This document shows, in pieces, positions 23,298 through 34,805 of a stretch of DNA of 64,000 nt. The position numbers and the translations under genes were made by a program. Positions within the stretch are counted from its first letter, which is position 1; the number at the start of each line of letters is the position of its first letter. This stretch comes from Elephas maximus indicus (Eukaryota; Chordata; Mammalia; Proboscidea; Elephantidae): the NCBI RefSeq assembly GCF_024166365.1, contig NC_064823.1, positions 19,338,924-19,402,923 of the forward strand. Direction: 5' to 3'. Under the pieces are notes generated by a model. It ran no database searches. It was not told the DNA's origin and saw nothing but the letters and a program-made list of their open reading frames with translations.

Positions 23298-23935
23298 TTG
23301 ACCTTTTCTTTCACTATCTTTCCATGCCATCCTTCTGTATTTCTCCTGGACTTTTAAGTAAATGTATATTAGAGTCTCGATTCTGTCCCATAGGTCACTG
23401 ATGATTCATTCTCTATTCAAACTTTTATTCTCCCTGGGGATTATTTTCCAGAGATGCTAATGCTATGCCTTTAAGTTCATTGACAACTACTTTCTGCAAT
23501 GTTTATCCAGAGGTTAATCACATCCAATATGTTTTTTATTTTGAGTATTGCATTGTTTATGTCTATATTCACTTGGGTCTTTATATCTTTAATTTCTTTT
23601 ATCATGGTGTTCATAATTTCTTCAACCTTCTTGAGCATATGTGCTTGTTTATTCATTCCATCATCTTTTTCAATTCTTATTTTATTTGTATTGATTCAGT
23701 ATTATTTTTTTTCCAGGTTATAGATATTTATTTTCTTGTTTCTTTGTATGCAATTTTTAATTGGATGCCAAACATTGTAAATTTAGGATGTTAAGTACTT
23801 GATTTTATTTATTTCTTTAATTAATTTTAGAATTTTTTTCCTGGCAGGCAGCTAAGATAATTAAGATCATTTTGAGCCTTTCAAGACTTGTCTTTTAGCT
23901 GTGTTAAGATGAGCAATGAGCAACCTTTAGTCTGC
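23298..23935 (-). mobile_element. Ancient L1 host, segment 3, antisense
   Basis: Resumes exactly at the L1-B target-site repeat. TTCTTCAACCTTCTTGAGCA and similar text is the complement of an old L1 ORF1 coiled-coil region. The right-hand limit is uncertain. Confidence 0.6.
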
Positions 23936-23965
23936 GGCTAAATAAGCTGGGCTGTTAAGTTGATA

Positions 23966-24165
23966 GGAGTCCCTGGTAGTACAAACAGTAAACACACTCA
24001 GTTGTTAACCAAAATGTTAAAGGTTCAAGTCCTTCCAGAAGTGTCTCAGACAAAAAGCTTGGTGATCTATGTCTAAAAAATCAGCTACTGAAAACTCTGT
24101 GGACCACAAATCTACTTCGATACATATGAGGTCACCATGAGTGAGGACTGACTCAATGCAACTAC
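23966..24165 (+). mobile_element. AfroSINE, old long form
   Basis: GAGTCCCTGGTAGTACAAAC head, AAAGGTTCAAGTCC B-box-like block, middle GCTTGGTGATCTATG, tail GAGGTCACCATGAGTGAGG. High divergence places it among the older copies. Confidence 0.8.
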
Positions 24166-25762
24166 TATTAAGGTGATACTCTTCTGGGGACACTACTACA
24201 TGCTCCATGTATTGGTAACATAGTGGTGGGAACAGAAGTCATTCTCCATCCTGTATGAACTACGAGAATTATTGAAATTGCTGTTTCCTCTGATTCTCTC
24301 TTCAGCCTTGCACAGTTTTATGCATATTAATACTCTGTCAAATACTTTATGGGTGCCCTCTGCAGATTCATGGGGTGCTCTCTCTCTCTCCCTCTCTCTT
24401 ACTACAGAAATTCTAATTACTTTGACCTTCACACCTCCAATTTCTGTTTCCACTGGTCAGTGGGACCACTGGGCTGCATTTGGATTCTCTCTTCTTGTTC
24501 TGTGATCTGGACACTGCTGGACTTACCATTCTTTATATGCCCTTAGATAGCTTTCTGTGTGAAAAACAATAGGTTTCTGAGGATAGTTTTAAATTTGGGT
24601 GGGCACAATATAGTTAAGGTGACAAAGAAGACTATAGAATATTTAAGAATTTTTAATTATAGGCCCTATAAGGCAGACAGAAAAGAATATTATTAAACTA
24701 TTTTTGAAAATTAATTTTAATCTATTGTGTATGGGGTGGTGGTAAGAGTCTGTATCTTGATAGAGATTTGGAATACACAGCTATACATATTTGATAAAAC
24801 TCAGCTAATGCACTATTCAGATTTGTGCCTTTATTGCATGTAAATATTACAAAAAATGAAAAATGCTATAAGAGTATTGAACTGTAGTTAATTATATGCA
24901 TACTGAAATATTTAAGGGCAAATTAGACATATCTGCAATTTACTTTGAAATGCACCAAAAAAAAAAAAAAAAAAGATTGATGGATGGGTAACATATTACA
25001 ATGGAGAGATATGTGATAAAACAAATATAATAAAATGTTAATGGCAAAATATAGATGATGGATACATAAGAAAATTAAAATAATTTTAACACCCTTATGT
25101 TTAAAAATTTTCATGAGGATATCCCAAATAAATTGATTCAATACATAGTTTGTATATAGGAAAATATGGCAAAACATGGTAAAAGATAAAATACTAGGAG
25201 CTCAGAAGGAAGGAGCCAGACAACCAAAGATTTCCTGACATGCTTCTTTTATTTTAAAATATTTCACAGTACTATGAAGTGAAAATTAGCCAAGACTCAG
25301 GGGAAAATTTGTGAGTGTTTGCGGGTGTTTGTAGGAACTAATGAATACTACTGAACATCTGCAAAAATATTTTCTATTCACTATGCACAATTCACAGATA
25401 CTTTTTCAATGGACAAGACAGCTTGCAAAAACTAGTCTAAAACAATCTGTATGAAGGAAAATTCTAGGCCTATAAATGCTTTAGTCTCTTCTGGATACAA
25501 TGTGGTTAAATAATTCTACTTACTGTATTTCTGAATGTGTTGGTACACTGTAATGCATACATTTCCATCTAGGATTATGCAATATAATGAGATGGATAAA
25601 AGAAATGACTCATGCTTTGTCAGAAATAACAATAATATGATAAATAAATAAAATGATAAACCTTATATTTTCATATTCATTACTTTTATTTGAAAGGCAC
25701 AGAAAACCTTATATACACTAAAGTTTTATTTGGATAGAATCTCATACACTTAGAGATGATAA
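24166..25762. other. Low-copy AT-rich DNA, no gene seen
   Basis: A pyrimidine-rich CTCTCT tract lies at about 24,380-24,410 and an A-run at 24,957-24,974. The part to about 24,560 may still be ancient L1 sequence. Open frames at 24,196-24,546 and 24,923-25,177 have no motif. Confidence 0.4.
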
Positions 25763-25973
25763 TCATTAAGAACCCTGGGACCAGACTTCTTGCATGTGAA
25801 TCCTGGCTCTACTGCTTATTAGCTAAAAACCTTTATATACCTCAGTTTTCACACCTGTAAAATGGGTATGATAATAGTATCAATATCATAGGCTTCTTTT
25901 TAGGATTAAATAAGCATTTAAAATACAGCCTGACACATAGTAAGTGCTCAATAAATGTTAGCTAGTGTTATTA
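25763..25973 (+). repeat. MIR SINE, near full length
   Basis: The order of MIR blocks is intact: TGTGAATCCTGGCTCTACTG, CTCAGTTTTCACACCTGTAA, AATGGGTATGATAATAGT, and the tail CACATAGTAAGTGCTCAATA then AATGTTAGCT. Confidence 0.92.
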
Positions 25974-27710
25974 AACCTAGACTTAAAACAGAGATGATAA
26001 AGTCTTAATGTTTTCAGAGATTGATAGGACATGAAACAGACCCAGAATTCTGATTCCCCTGCCTGATGAAATGATGGAAATATTGTATTAAAACAAGATC
26101 CAAAAGATAGAGAATAAAAAAAAAAGTTAACTCAGTTTCAAATTGTTCGAAGAGTTCAACAAGTGAGTTCTAAATCACAGCTTTTTAAAATAATTCTAAG
26201 AACCCTCATGGCATTGTTGGCTGAGTACTTTGGGATAGAGTTTTATTTCACTCTTTTATTACCTCTAGTTTTCCAAATTCTAGGGCACTGTGTAGAATAA
26301 TCAGATGAAATGGCGTGTCAAAAGAGCAAAGAATGGGAAATAATGAGCAAATAAAAAAATTATTAGAGTTTATTTTAGCATGAAAATATGGTGATTACAA
26401 CATTTCTCTAAAATGGGAAATGCCGGTATTGTCTTAAAAGTATGTTAACATTATAAGACATTTGCTCTTTACAGAAATAAAATGTATTTAAACACAAGCT
26501 ATCCCATCTGTTGAGATCCATTTATTCTGAGTTGAAATAATCACCTCATGAGAATTTCTTCTCTTAATTATACTTTTTTTCTCTGAAGAGTACCTGATAC
26601 ATAAAATACTATTGCATACTACATCAATTGACAAGAGTTAATCCATATCTATGCCATAAACATAAAAGAACAGCTGTCTTTCAGGTTTCTTTGAGGGGGA
26701 AAAAAAAAGATCAAAAGAAAAAAGCAAATAATCAAACCTTGACTCATGGAATCATTGAAATTAAGCCCAGTGTTGGCTTAACATCCTCCTTGATTTATCT
26801 GGGTTACAGATGCCTGGAGTAGAATCTTCCTGCACTACCTTTTTTGGACTGAAAATTCAGACTCAATTTGTGTGGACAATCATTCCAGAGTTTTGACACA
26901 GAAGGCTAACAGGCCCTGTGTATGGTGACTGTTTTATTCATTTGGTTAGCTATATATTTACACTGTAGCTCTGTTTTTTTCCCCTCGTATTCGGTCTGAC
27001 TTATCATTTTTGGATACTAAAGAAATGTCTGTTTCAGTTATAGGACACACTTTTTTTTCAGTCATCAGGACTTTCTGTTTTAGAATGTAAGGGCAATAGG
27101 AAAGAAAAAGTCATCATAGGTTCTTGGGTGTGTTACCAATCATTCTAATTAAATTTTAATGGGGAGAGGAGAAACTTACAAGCTATACTGGAAACATATA
27201 TACGGATATATTTTTGCCCATTTGTATTTATCACTCAAATAAACCCTGGAAAAATCATGCAGCAGAAAGCTTTTGTCAGCCTTAGCTGCCATCCAAATTA
27301 ACAGCCACAATCTCTATTCTGCTATCTCCCTATGTCCATCACAGTCTCCACCAACCTCAACCTTTAAACATGTAAGTTAAACAGATCACTACCCAATAAT
27401 ATAAAAGGTTAGGCACATCCCATCTTGCAACCCCTTACTTTGTATTTATTTTTCCACAGTAATAGAATCTTACTCTCCTTCACTTATCATGGAAATATTC
27501 TGAAATAAAACCACTTAAGAACACAACAGTCAGTTTATTTAACATGTGGTGTTCATGAGGCTTATAAAATAACAATATAATTTATAACTTAAAAGGTTAA
27601 GTTTAGAGAAAAATAGAGAATACCTATCTTTTAATGTAACCAATTACAATCTTTTTAAATGGTATTCATTGAAAGTATCTCAAGAAAAGTAACCTGCCAT
27701 AGACTGTATT
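25974..27710. other. Low-copy AT-rich DNA, no gene seen
   Basis: No repeat family or exon-like coding segment recognised. The open frame at 26628-26822 is lysine-rich over a GA/AA tract and looks non-coding. Confidence 0.45.
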
Positions 27711-28103
27711 AAAAAAAAAAAATCCAAACCTGTGCTGATGAGTTGATTCCAGATCATAGCGAACACATGTGTTGCAGAGTAGGCCTGGTCCACAGGGTTT
27801 CTTTGATTGTAATCTTTACAGGGAGCCCCATGGGCTAAGTGGTTAAGAGCTCAGCTGCTAGCCGAAAGTTGGTAGGTCGAAACCACTGGCCACTCCTTGG
27901 AAACCCTATGGGCAGTTCTACTCCATCCCAGAGTCACTATGAGCCACACTTGACTTGATGGTAAAGGGACTTTTTAATCTTCATGGAAGCAAATCACCAG
28001 GCCTTTCTTTTGAGGAGAAATTGGAACTGCTGCTGGGTGAGTTTGAACTGCCATTCTTAAGGTTAGTAGGTGAGTGCAAATTGCTTGTGCCACCCAGGGA
28101 CCT
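27711..28103 (-). mobile_element. AfroSINE long form, antisense, split by another SINE
   Basis: The outer element reads CCAAACCTGTGCTGATGAGT to about 27,819. It resumes at 27,976 with GGAAGCAAATCACCAGGCC and ends with the head complement TGTGCCACCCAGGGACC. The interruption is the sense SINE at 27,820-27,974. Confidence 0.87.
27820..27974 (+). mobile_element. AfroSINE inserted in the opposite-strand AfroSINE
   Basis: GGGAGCCCCATGGGCTAAGT and TTAAGAGCTCAGCTGCTAGC begin it; it ends with GACTTGATGGTAAAGGG. Near-identical flanks TAATCTTTAC (27,810-27,819) and TAATCTTCAT (27,975-27,984) form the likely TSD, dating it after the outer copy. Confidence 0.88.
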
Positions 28104-28540
28104 TGTAGATTGTATGAAAGCTTATTAAATATGCTGCTGCCACTCCCTGTCAAAGGAACTTTTCCCCCAACACACTGAGGTTAGACTTGGCCATTGCTTG
28201 CTTTGTCCAATAACAGTGAGTAGAAGTGAGATGTGTGTCACTTCTGAGTAGAAGTTCATAATCATTGCTTTTCCCTGTGACATGAAGTCTGGTAAAATTC
28301 CAGAAGCTTCTCTGGACATTAGGTTCCTGAGTCAGCGTAATACTCATAATGTGAGCAAGAAATTAACTTGATTTTCTTATTTTAAGTCACTAAAATTTTG
28401 GATTGTTTGCTTTTACAGCATCATCTAGCCTATTCTAATAAATATATATAACTAATACATAAATATGTGTGATCATAACAAACATCTCTGTGATTTTATA
28501 ATATATTGATAATTTAAATTGTGAAATCAGTTGAGAAGTA
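28104..28540. other. Probable ancient repeat of unresolved class
   Basis: The end (TTATTTTAAGTCACTAAAAT then TTTGGATTGTTTGC) resembles the shared terminal text of some old mammalian LTR or DNA repeats. I cannot name the family or orientation with assurance. Confidence 0.35.
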
Positions 28541-28805
28541 CTTTAATTTCCTAGTGCTGCCATAATAAAATTACAAGTGGGTGACTTCAAAGAACAAGAA
28601 TTTATTGACTCGCAGCTTGGTAGGCTAGAAGTCCGAATTCAAGGTGTTGACAGGTTTGGTATCTCTCCCTCTGTCAGCTCTAGGAAAAGATTATTGTCAC
28701 TTTCGTTTTCTGTAGCTCCAGGCACTTCTTCACATTCCTTGGGTTGTAGAGGGATCCTCATGTGTTCTCTTCCCTTGTACGTCTGCCTCTCTCTGTGTCT
28801 GTTTT

Positions 28806-29340
28806 TGTTTTTAGCTGCCTTCAGGTCAGCCACTGACTCATGGCAACCCGTGCACAATGAAAGAAATGCTGCCTGGTCCAGAGCCATCCCCATGATCGGT
28901 GGCAGATTGGAATTTCGTAATCCATAGGGCTCTGATGGTCTGATTTTCGAAAGCAGATCACCAGGCCTTTTTTCCTGGTTTACCTTAGTGATGAAATTTG
29001 TTCCGTGCCACAGCAACGTCATGCCTCCACTGACAGACAGGTGGTGGCTGCACACGAGGTGCATTGGCCAGAAATTAACCCTTTCATAGATGAGTTATTA
29101 TTATTATTGATTTTTTAGTGATGCTATGTTTTTTCACTAATGGAATGAACGCTGAATCATTGTTGGTAGTTTTTTATTATTTGAAAAAAATGGGCTGCCA
29201 ATTGCGAGTGGGCCATATCTGTACCATGGCTCAGGAAGTGTGGAAAATGTGAGTGGTATGTTCATCTACTAGTAACCATTAAAGGGTTAACCTGGGACTC
29301 AAGCATGAAAGACAAGAATTCCAAAACTGAGCCACAATGT
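28806..29340 (-). mobile_element. tRNA-Gly-headed SINE, antisense, interrupted by a TTAA-flanked element
   Basis: The left part 28,806-29,078 shows the body complement (AGCTGCCTTCAGGTCAG; GTAATCCATAGGGCTCTG; GCAGATCACCAGGCC; GTGGTGGCTGCACACG). The head complement is cut at AATTAACC. It resumes at 29,291 with CCTGGGACTCAAGCATG and AATTCCAAAACTGAGCCAC, aligning with the intact copy at 44,483-44,779. CTCTGTGTCTGT (left) and CTCTATATCTGT (right) may be its diverged TSD. Confidence 0.82.
29075..29290. mobile_element. 208-bp TTAA-flanked MITE, piggyBac-like
   Basis: Bounded by TTAA at 29,075-29,078 and 29,287-29,290. Inside are short terminal inverted repeats: CCCTTTCAT at the left and CCCTTTAAT read inward from the right. 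It contains no ORF of note. The empty site can be read by joining the SINE head on both sides, which matches the uninterrupted SINE at 44,483-44,779. TTAA targets and CCC-beginning termini are the hallmark of piggyBac-superfamily elements. The superfamily call rests on these termini only. Confidence 0.75.
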
Positions 29341-29530
29341 CTCAACCTCTATATCTGTACTCTCCTTTAAAAAGTACCATTCAGAAGTGATTAGGCTTAG
29401 GACCCACCTGGCTTAGGTATGATATGACCTCAAAAATAAAAAAAGTTATTTCTAATCAAGGTCATGTTCATAGGTGCAGAGGTTAAGACTTTAATGTATG
29501 TTTTTGGGGGACACAATTCAATCTATAACA

Positions 29531-30829
29531 GCTATGTTAGAAAAACAGTGCCAATGAGGTCAAGGTCAATAAAATTAATTTTGAATAGACCAGTTGATTT
29601 TATGTAAAGGATGAACTAAATTTTCATTATGAGAAAACATATTTGACTTTTATGCTAAGAGAGTCACATAGAAAATTCATGGTATTGATTACAAGATAAG
29701 GAGAGTATTTGTAATTATGTCTCTCAAAAATCTAAACCTACTACTGTAACATAAATGGAAAAAAATATATTGGTGTTGATGAACTGATCTGTCTTGGTTA
29801 CCTAGTGCTGCTATGACAGAAATATCAATAGTGGATGGATTTAACAAAGAGAAATTTATTCTCTCACGGTCTAGTAGGCTATAAGACCCAAATTCAGGGT
29901 GGCGGCTTTTTTCAATTCCTTTATTCCTCTCTTTTTTTGCCTATTTTGGATAAACTTTTTTTTTATATATATATAACTCACTTTGTCCACTCTTTTGGAT
30001 TGTTTGTTAATGATTACTTTACCATATTTATACCTTATTTTAGTGGTTATCCTAGAGATTACTATATCTATTCTGTTCGCAGTTCTTGGAGAGCTGCAAT
30101 GACAGTGAGGACTTGAAGGATTGTGACCCTGGATAGAGATGCAGTGCTGGTGAGTTCTTCACCCAGCATAGATTTTTCACTCAAAGCATGTACTGATACC
30201 TGAGATTAAAGGGCTGAACAGAAAGAAGGAGAACTTCTGGATAACTCCTGGAACTTGGGAACAAAAATGAAATTTGGGCCCTATCAAAGAGAAAGACTAA
30301 TGGTGAATATGCCAGATTTTTCCTTGGGACTTCTGAATAGGAAATCCTAATTCTAGGATCAGGAGTGAAATGGAAATTGAAAATCTCTCAGAGATCTGAA
30401 ACCTACAGTTGAGTTATTTCAATTTCTACTTGATTAAAGTGACTTTTCCCTCATCTAAGTGCTGGCCAGATTCAGAATAAATCACCTTCAGATAAAGATT
30501 ACTTTACAACGTGCTTTAAATTATTTCTATAATTTTTCATACAAAATGCTCAGCAAACAATAATTTCTAGGTATACCAGAGAAGAATAACAACTCAAACT
30601 CCAAATAAAATACAGATAATTAAAACAGATCCACACAAGGGTTATAAAATAAATCAGCATACTAATCATAACTAAACAGAGAAGACACAATAATATCAGC
30701 AATATAAAGGGAGTATTGCTACCAATTATTCAGATATCAAAACAATAGTAACAGAAAAAAACAACTTAATTTATCTTTGGCATCTAGCATAAGCTTTGTA
30801 CAAAACTTGACAAGAACAGTACATAAAAA
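29531..30829. other. Low-copy DNA with weak repeat traces
   Basis: Except for the LTR-like piece at 29,793-29,905, I recognise only possible old antisense L1 text around 29,990-30,070 (GTGGTTATCCTAGAGATTAC). The open frame at 29835-30116 spans this mixture and is not a gene. Confidence 0.4.
29793..29905 (-). repeat. Terminal piece of an MLT1-like LTR, antisense
   Basis: TTGGTTACCTAGTGCTGCTA, GAGAAATTTATTCTCTCACG and GTCTAGTAGGCTATAAGACC parallel the left arm of the LTR at 28,541-28,660. The rest of the LTR is missing. Confidence 0.6.
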
Positions 30830-31110
30830 ATAAGTTGCTGGCTAATAAGTCTCATGAAAATAAATGCAAATATTTTAAATAAATCAGGAATAAAATCAAT
30901 ATATGAGAACATCATAATTATCCTAGATCACAGTCTAGGATAATAGATTGGTTTAAATGCAAAATTAATTAAAATAATTCACCACATAAACAGAAACTAT
31001 CAAAATTATACAATCATATCAATAGTTGCAGAGAGGCATTGAATAAACTCAACACCATTCATGGCTTATTAAAAATATAAAACTTAAATTGGTAATGGAA
31101 CAGACTTTTC
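30830..31110 (+). mobile_element. Ancient L1 ORF2 fragment (reverse transcriptase region)
   Basis: AATAATTCACCACATAAACAG, ATCATATCAATAGTTGCAGA and AAACTCAACACCATTCATGG match the sense RT region of L1 (the stretch giving HHINK...ISIDAEKAF in L1-B). Highly diverged, with no open frame. A short inverted repeat (11-bp arms, 30,917-30,927 and 30,934-30,944) lies inside. Confidence 0.65.
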
Positions 31111-32074
31111 ATTATTTGTGACTTTTTAAAATTTAGATTTTGATCTATTAAAAACACACTAAATATTCCCTTTCAGGATAACAATTAAAAGTGGTGAGAC
31201 AAGAGTTAGCCATCTCATAATTCCTTTACCAGATTATCAGTGTTCTAATTTTATGTGTCAAGACTGTCTTTTCTATTCTTCTTATACCCTTTGTTTTTAC
31301 ACTTTCATAAATGTGCAGCAACTTTTAGTAAAATAGAGAGAATTGTTTATCTTCATTTCTTCCTTTCCAAAGACCTAAATATTGTGTTCTTTAATTTTTG
31401 TAATTGATCACTGTCCTTCCCAGAATGGATTCTGGTTCAAGTCTGCCTGGATTTGAACTCTGGACAAGAAGAAAGAGGTAGAACAAAAGGAGAAGTTATT
31501 CCTGTATATCAACTCAGGGCTTCCACTTTATGAAACCCAACTCAGTATATACAGGAAAAAGAAAAAAAAAAAGTGTGAACCCTCCTTTGGCTCCGCGTGT
31601 GTATGTGATCCGCTTATATTAAAACTGCTTTTTTCTTTTTCTTTTCTCCTCTGGGAAAGAGTTTACCTGTATAGGCTTCCAGAATATATGTTGCAGAAAG
31701 GATGGATAATACTTTGGGGGCCACCATTCAGGGTTTTATACATTAGTATGGTTGTCTAACAAGCCTAAATCAACACACACTATAGAAACAAGCTAAATGC
31801 CCTGCATGTTATCACTAAACTGTCATTGGAATGGAGTCCAGAACTAAGAGTTAGTCCCAGAAAAGCACTCATGGTAGTAGGATTAACCTCCTATAGGGAG
31901 AAAAAGACCATGGCAATGGATGTGCTGAACACACCAGAGCACTTGAAGTAGTGGGATGGGGGGGTATGAGGTAAAATGTAAAAATATGTTTCAAATAGAG
32001 AGGTTGGACAATGTCTTGCTATGTGAATTCATAAAAATGAATCTTACTGTAAATTTATAGATAAATTTGTTCAG
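31111..32074. other. Low-copy DNA, no gene seen
   Basis: No recognisable repeat family or coding segment. An A-run lies at about 31,557-31,570. Confidence 0.45.
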
Positions 32075-32137
32075 AGACTATTGCCCTAAATCCACAATCA
32101 ACACCCATGGAAGCAGCAGTCAAGAAATCAAACAATG

Positions 32138-33299
32138 AAGAACAAAGTGGGAGACTTCACACTACCTGCTTTTAGAACCTATTTTACCGCCATGGTACTC
32201 AAAACAGCCTACTACTGGCACAACAACAGACACATAGACCAATGGAACAGAATTGAGAATGCAGACATAAATCTATGCACCTACAAGCAGCTGATATTTG
32301 AAAAAAACCCAAAGTCCTTTAAATGGGGAGAAGACAGTCTCTTTAAAGACCCATACCTCATACCCTGCACAAAAACTAACTCAAAATGAATCAAAGACCT
32401 AAATATAAAATCTAAAACGATAAAGATCGTGGAAGAAAAAACAGGGACAACACTAGGGACCCTAATACATGGCATAAATAGTACACAGACCATAACTAAC
32501 AATGCACAAATACTAGAAGATAAACTAGTAACTGGGAGCTCCTAAAAATCAAACATTTATGTTCATCGAAAGACTTCACCAAAAGAGCAAATGGAGAACC
32601 TACAGACTGGGAAAATATTTTTGACTACGACATATCCGTTAAGGGTCTAATCTCTAAAATCTACAAGATACTGCAACACCTCAACAACAAAAAGGCGAAT
32701 AATCTGATTAAAAAATGGGAAAAGGGTATGAACAGACACTTCACCAGAGAAGACATTCAGGTGGCTAACAGACACATGAGAAAATGCTCACTATCGTTAG
32801 CCACTAGAGAAATGCAAATCGAAACTAGAATGAGATGCCATCTGACACCAACGAGGCTGACACCAATCCAAAAAACACAAAATAGTAAATGTTGGAGAGG
32901 TTGTGGAGAGATTGGAACACTTATGCACTGCTTGTGGAAATGTAAAATGGTACAACCACTTTGGAAATGATTTGGCGCTTCCTTAAAAAGCTAGAATTAG
33001 AAGTACCATACGATCCAGCAGTTCCACTTCTAGGAATATACTCGAGAGAAATAAGAACAGTCATATGAATAGACATGTGCACAGCCATGTCCCCTGCAGC
33101 ACTATTCACAATAGCAAAAAGATGTAACCAATCTAAATGTCTATCAACAGAAGAATGGATAAACAAATTATGGTACAGACAAAATAAATACCACGTAAGG
33201 ATGGAGAACAATGAGGATCCTGTGGGACATCTCACAACATGGATGAATCTGGAGGGCATTATGCTGAGTGAAAGAAGTCAGTCACAAAAGGACAAATAG
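32138..33299 (+). pseudogene. L1-E ORF2 C-terminal remnant
   Basis: Frames recovered in pieces: 32,135-32,389 (DFTLPAFRTYFTAMVLKTAYY, then HIDQWNRIENAD), 32,728-32,970 (MNRHFTREDIQVANRHMRK and the Cys/His-rich [14 protein letters not shown]) and 33,075-33,299 (ALFTIAKRCNQSKC, ending SQKDK). Stop TAG at 33,297-33,299. Stops and frameshifts separate these parts, so no protein is made. Confidence 0.9.
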
Positions 33300-34296
33300 T
33301 GCATGAGATCACTATTATATGAACTCAACAGAAGGTTTAAACACAGAAAAAAGCATTCTTTGATGGTTATGAGGGTGGGGAGGGAGGAGGATGGGAAATC
33401 ACTAACTAGATAGTGGGCAAGGATCAACTTCAGTGAAGGGAAGGACAACACACAATACGGGGGAAGCCAGCACAACTGGACCAAAGCAAAAAACAAAGAA
33501 GTTTCCTAGACACATCCAAAAACTTGGAGGAACAGAGTAGCCAGGGCTGGGGCCTGGGGACCATAGTTTCAGGTGACATCAAGGTCAATTGGTATAACAA
33601 AGTTTAAGAAAATATTCTACATCCCACTTTGGTGAGTGGTGTCTTGGGTCTTAAAAGCTTGTGAGAGGACATCAAAGATACATCAATTGGTCCCATACCA
33701 CTTGGAGCAAATGAAAATGAAGAAAACCAAAGACACAAGGAAAATACTAGTAAAAGGAATAAAGGACCACATAAACCAGGGGCTCCACCAATCTGAGATC
33801 AAAAAGACTAGATGGTGCCCAGCTACAACCAATGACTGCCCTGACAGGGAACACAACAGAGAGTCTCAGAGCAGGAGAAAAAGTGTAGAACAGACCTCAA
33901 ATTCATGTAAAAAGAACAGACTTAATGGTCTGACAGAGACTGGAGGAACCCGCAAAACTTTGGTCACGGAATGCACTGTTAACCCAGAACTGAAAGAATC
34001 CCACTCTTCAGACAAAGATTAGACAGAACTGTAAAACAAAGAGGAATGTACTTCTTAGTTCAATCAGATGTAAAAGACCACATAGGCAGCTCCTTTCCAA
34101 AAGCAGGCTGATAAAGCAGGAAGGGACAGGAACTGATCGAATGGACAAAGGGAACTTGGGGTGGAAAGGGAGAGTGTGGTTCACATTGTAGGGATTGCAA
34201 CTAATGTCACAGAACAATATATGTATAAATTTTTGCAGAAGGAATTGAACTGTAAATTTTACCTAAAGCACAATTAAAAAAAAAAAATGAGAGAGA
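32138..34296 (+). mobile_element. L1-E: 5'-truncated L1 inserted in the RTE LINE
   Basis: About 2.16 kb in sense orientation: last third of ORF2, 3' UTR and poly(A) (34,275-34,288). Exact 16-bp direct repeats AAGAAATCAAACAATG at 32,122-32,137 and 34,297-34,312 mark the TSD. The A-rich target fits L1 endonuclease preference. It is the only young plus-strand L1 in the window. Confidence 0.96.
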
Positions 34297-34805
34297 AAGA
34301 AATCAAACAATGTGCTGCATCTGGCAAGTTTTCTGCAAAAGGCTTCTTTAAAGTGTCAAAAAGCAAAAATGTCACTTTGAAGACTAAGGTACACTAGACC
34401 CAAACTATGGTATTTTTAATTGCCTTATATGCATTTGAAAGATGGACAATGAATAAGGAAGACCAAAGAAGTATTGATGCCTTTGAATTATGGTTTTGGG
34501 TTTCTTGGAAGAATTACAGTTAGAAGGCTGCTCAGAAAAGACGATGGCAAGAATTTGTTTCATGTACTTTGGACATACTGTCAGGAGGGACCAGTCCCTG
34601 GAGAAGGGCATCATAGTCGGTAGAGAGTCAGTGAAAAATAAGAAGACTCTCAACTAGATGGACTGACTTTGTGGCTGCAACAATGGGCTCACGCATGACA
34701 ACGACTGTGAGGATGGCACAGGACTGGGCAGTATTTCACTCTGGCGTACATAGATAGGGTTGCTATTGGTTGGAGCCAACTCGAAGGCATCTAACAACAA
34801 TAGCA

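Larger units (their letters stand above)
28541..29530 (-). mobile_element. MLT1-like (MaLR) solo LTR, antisense, interrupted
   Basis: The left arm 28,541-28,805 has the complement of the LTR 3' end (TTTCCTAGTGCTGCCATAAT; AAGAATTTATTGACTCGC; AGGCTAGAAGTCCG). The right arm 29,341-29,530 has GTGATTAGGCTTAGGACCC and GGGGGACACAATTCAATCTA, the complement of the LTR 5' end. A tRNA-Gly-type SINE and a smaller element sit between. No internal retroviral genes are present. Confidence 0.75.
32075..34805 (+). mobile_element. RTE/BovB-like LINE 3' end, split by L1-E
   Basis: The left part to 32,137 has TCCACAATCAACACCCATGG and AGCAGCAGTCAAGAAATC, encoding the INTHGSS...QEI stretch of the RTE ORF. The right part from 34,313 continues the ORF (TGGACAATGAATAAGGAAGA gives WTMNKED; GCCTTTGAATTATGG gives AFELW). 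It reaches the 3' UTR with GGAGGGACCAGTCCCTGGAG and a tail ending ATCTAACAACAATAG. The two halves join cleanly once L1-E and one TSD copy are removed. Frames are broken. Confidence 0.88.

Noticed and set aside
28577-29064. Overlapping open frames of 116 and 141 residues
   Set aside because: They run through an LTR and a tRNA-derived SINE and have no independent coding signal.
30917-30944. 11-bp inverted repeat with 6-bp loop as a possible regulatory hairpin
   Set aside because: It lies in decayed L1 ORF2 text. The arms are short, and there is no sign of function.
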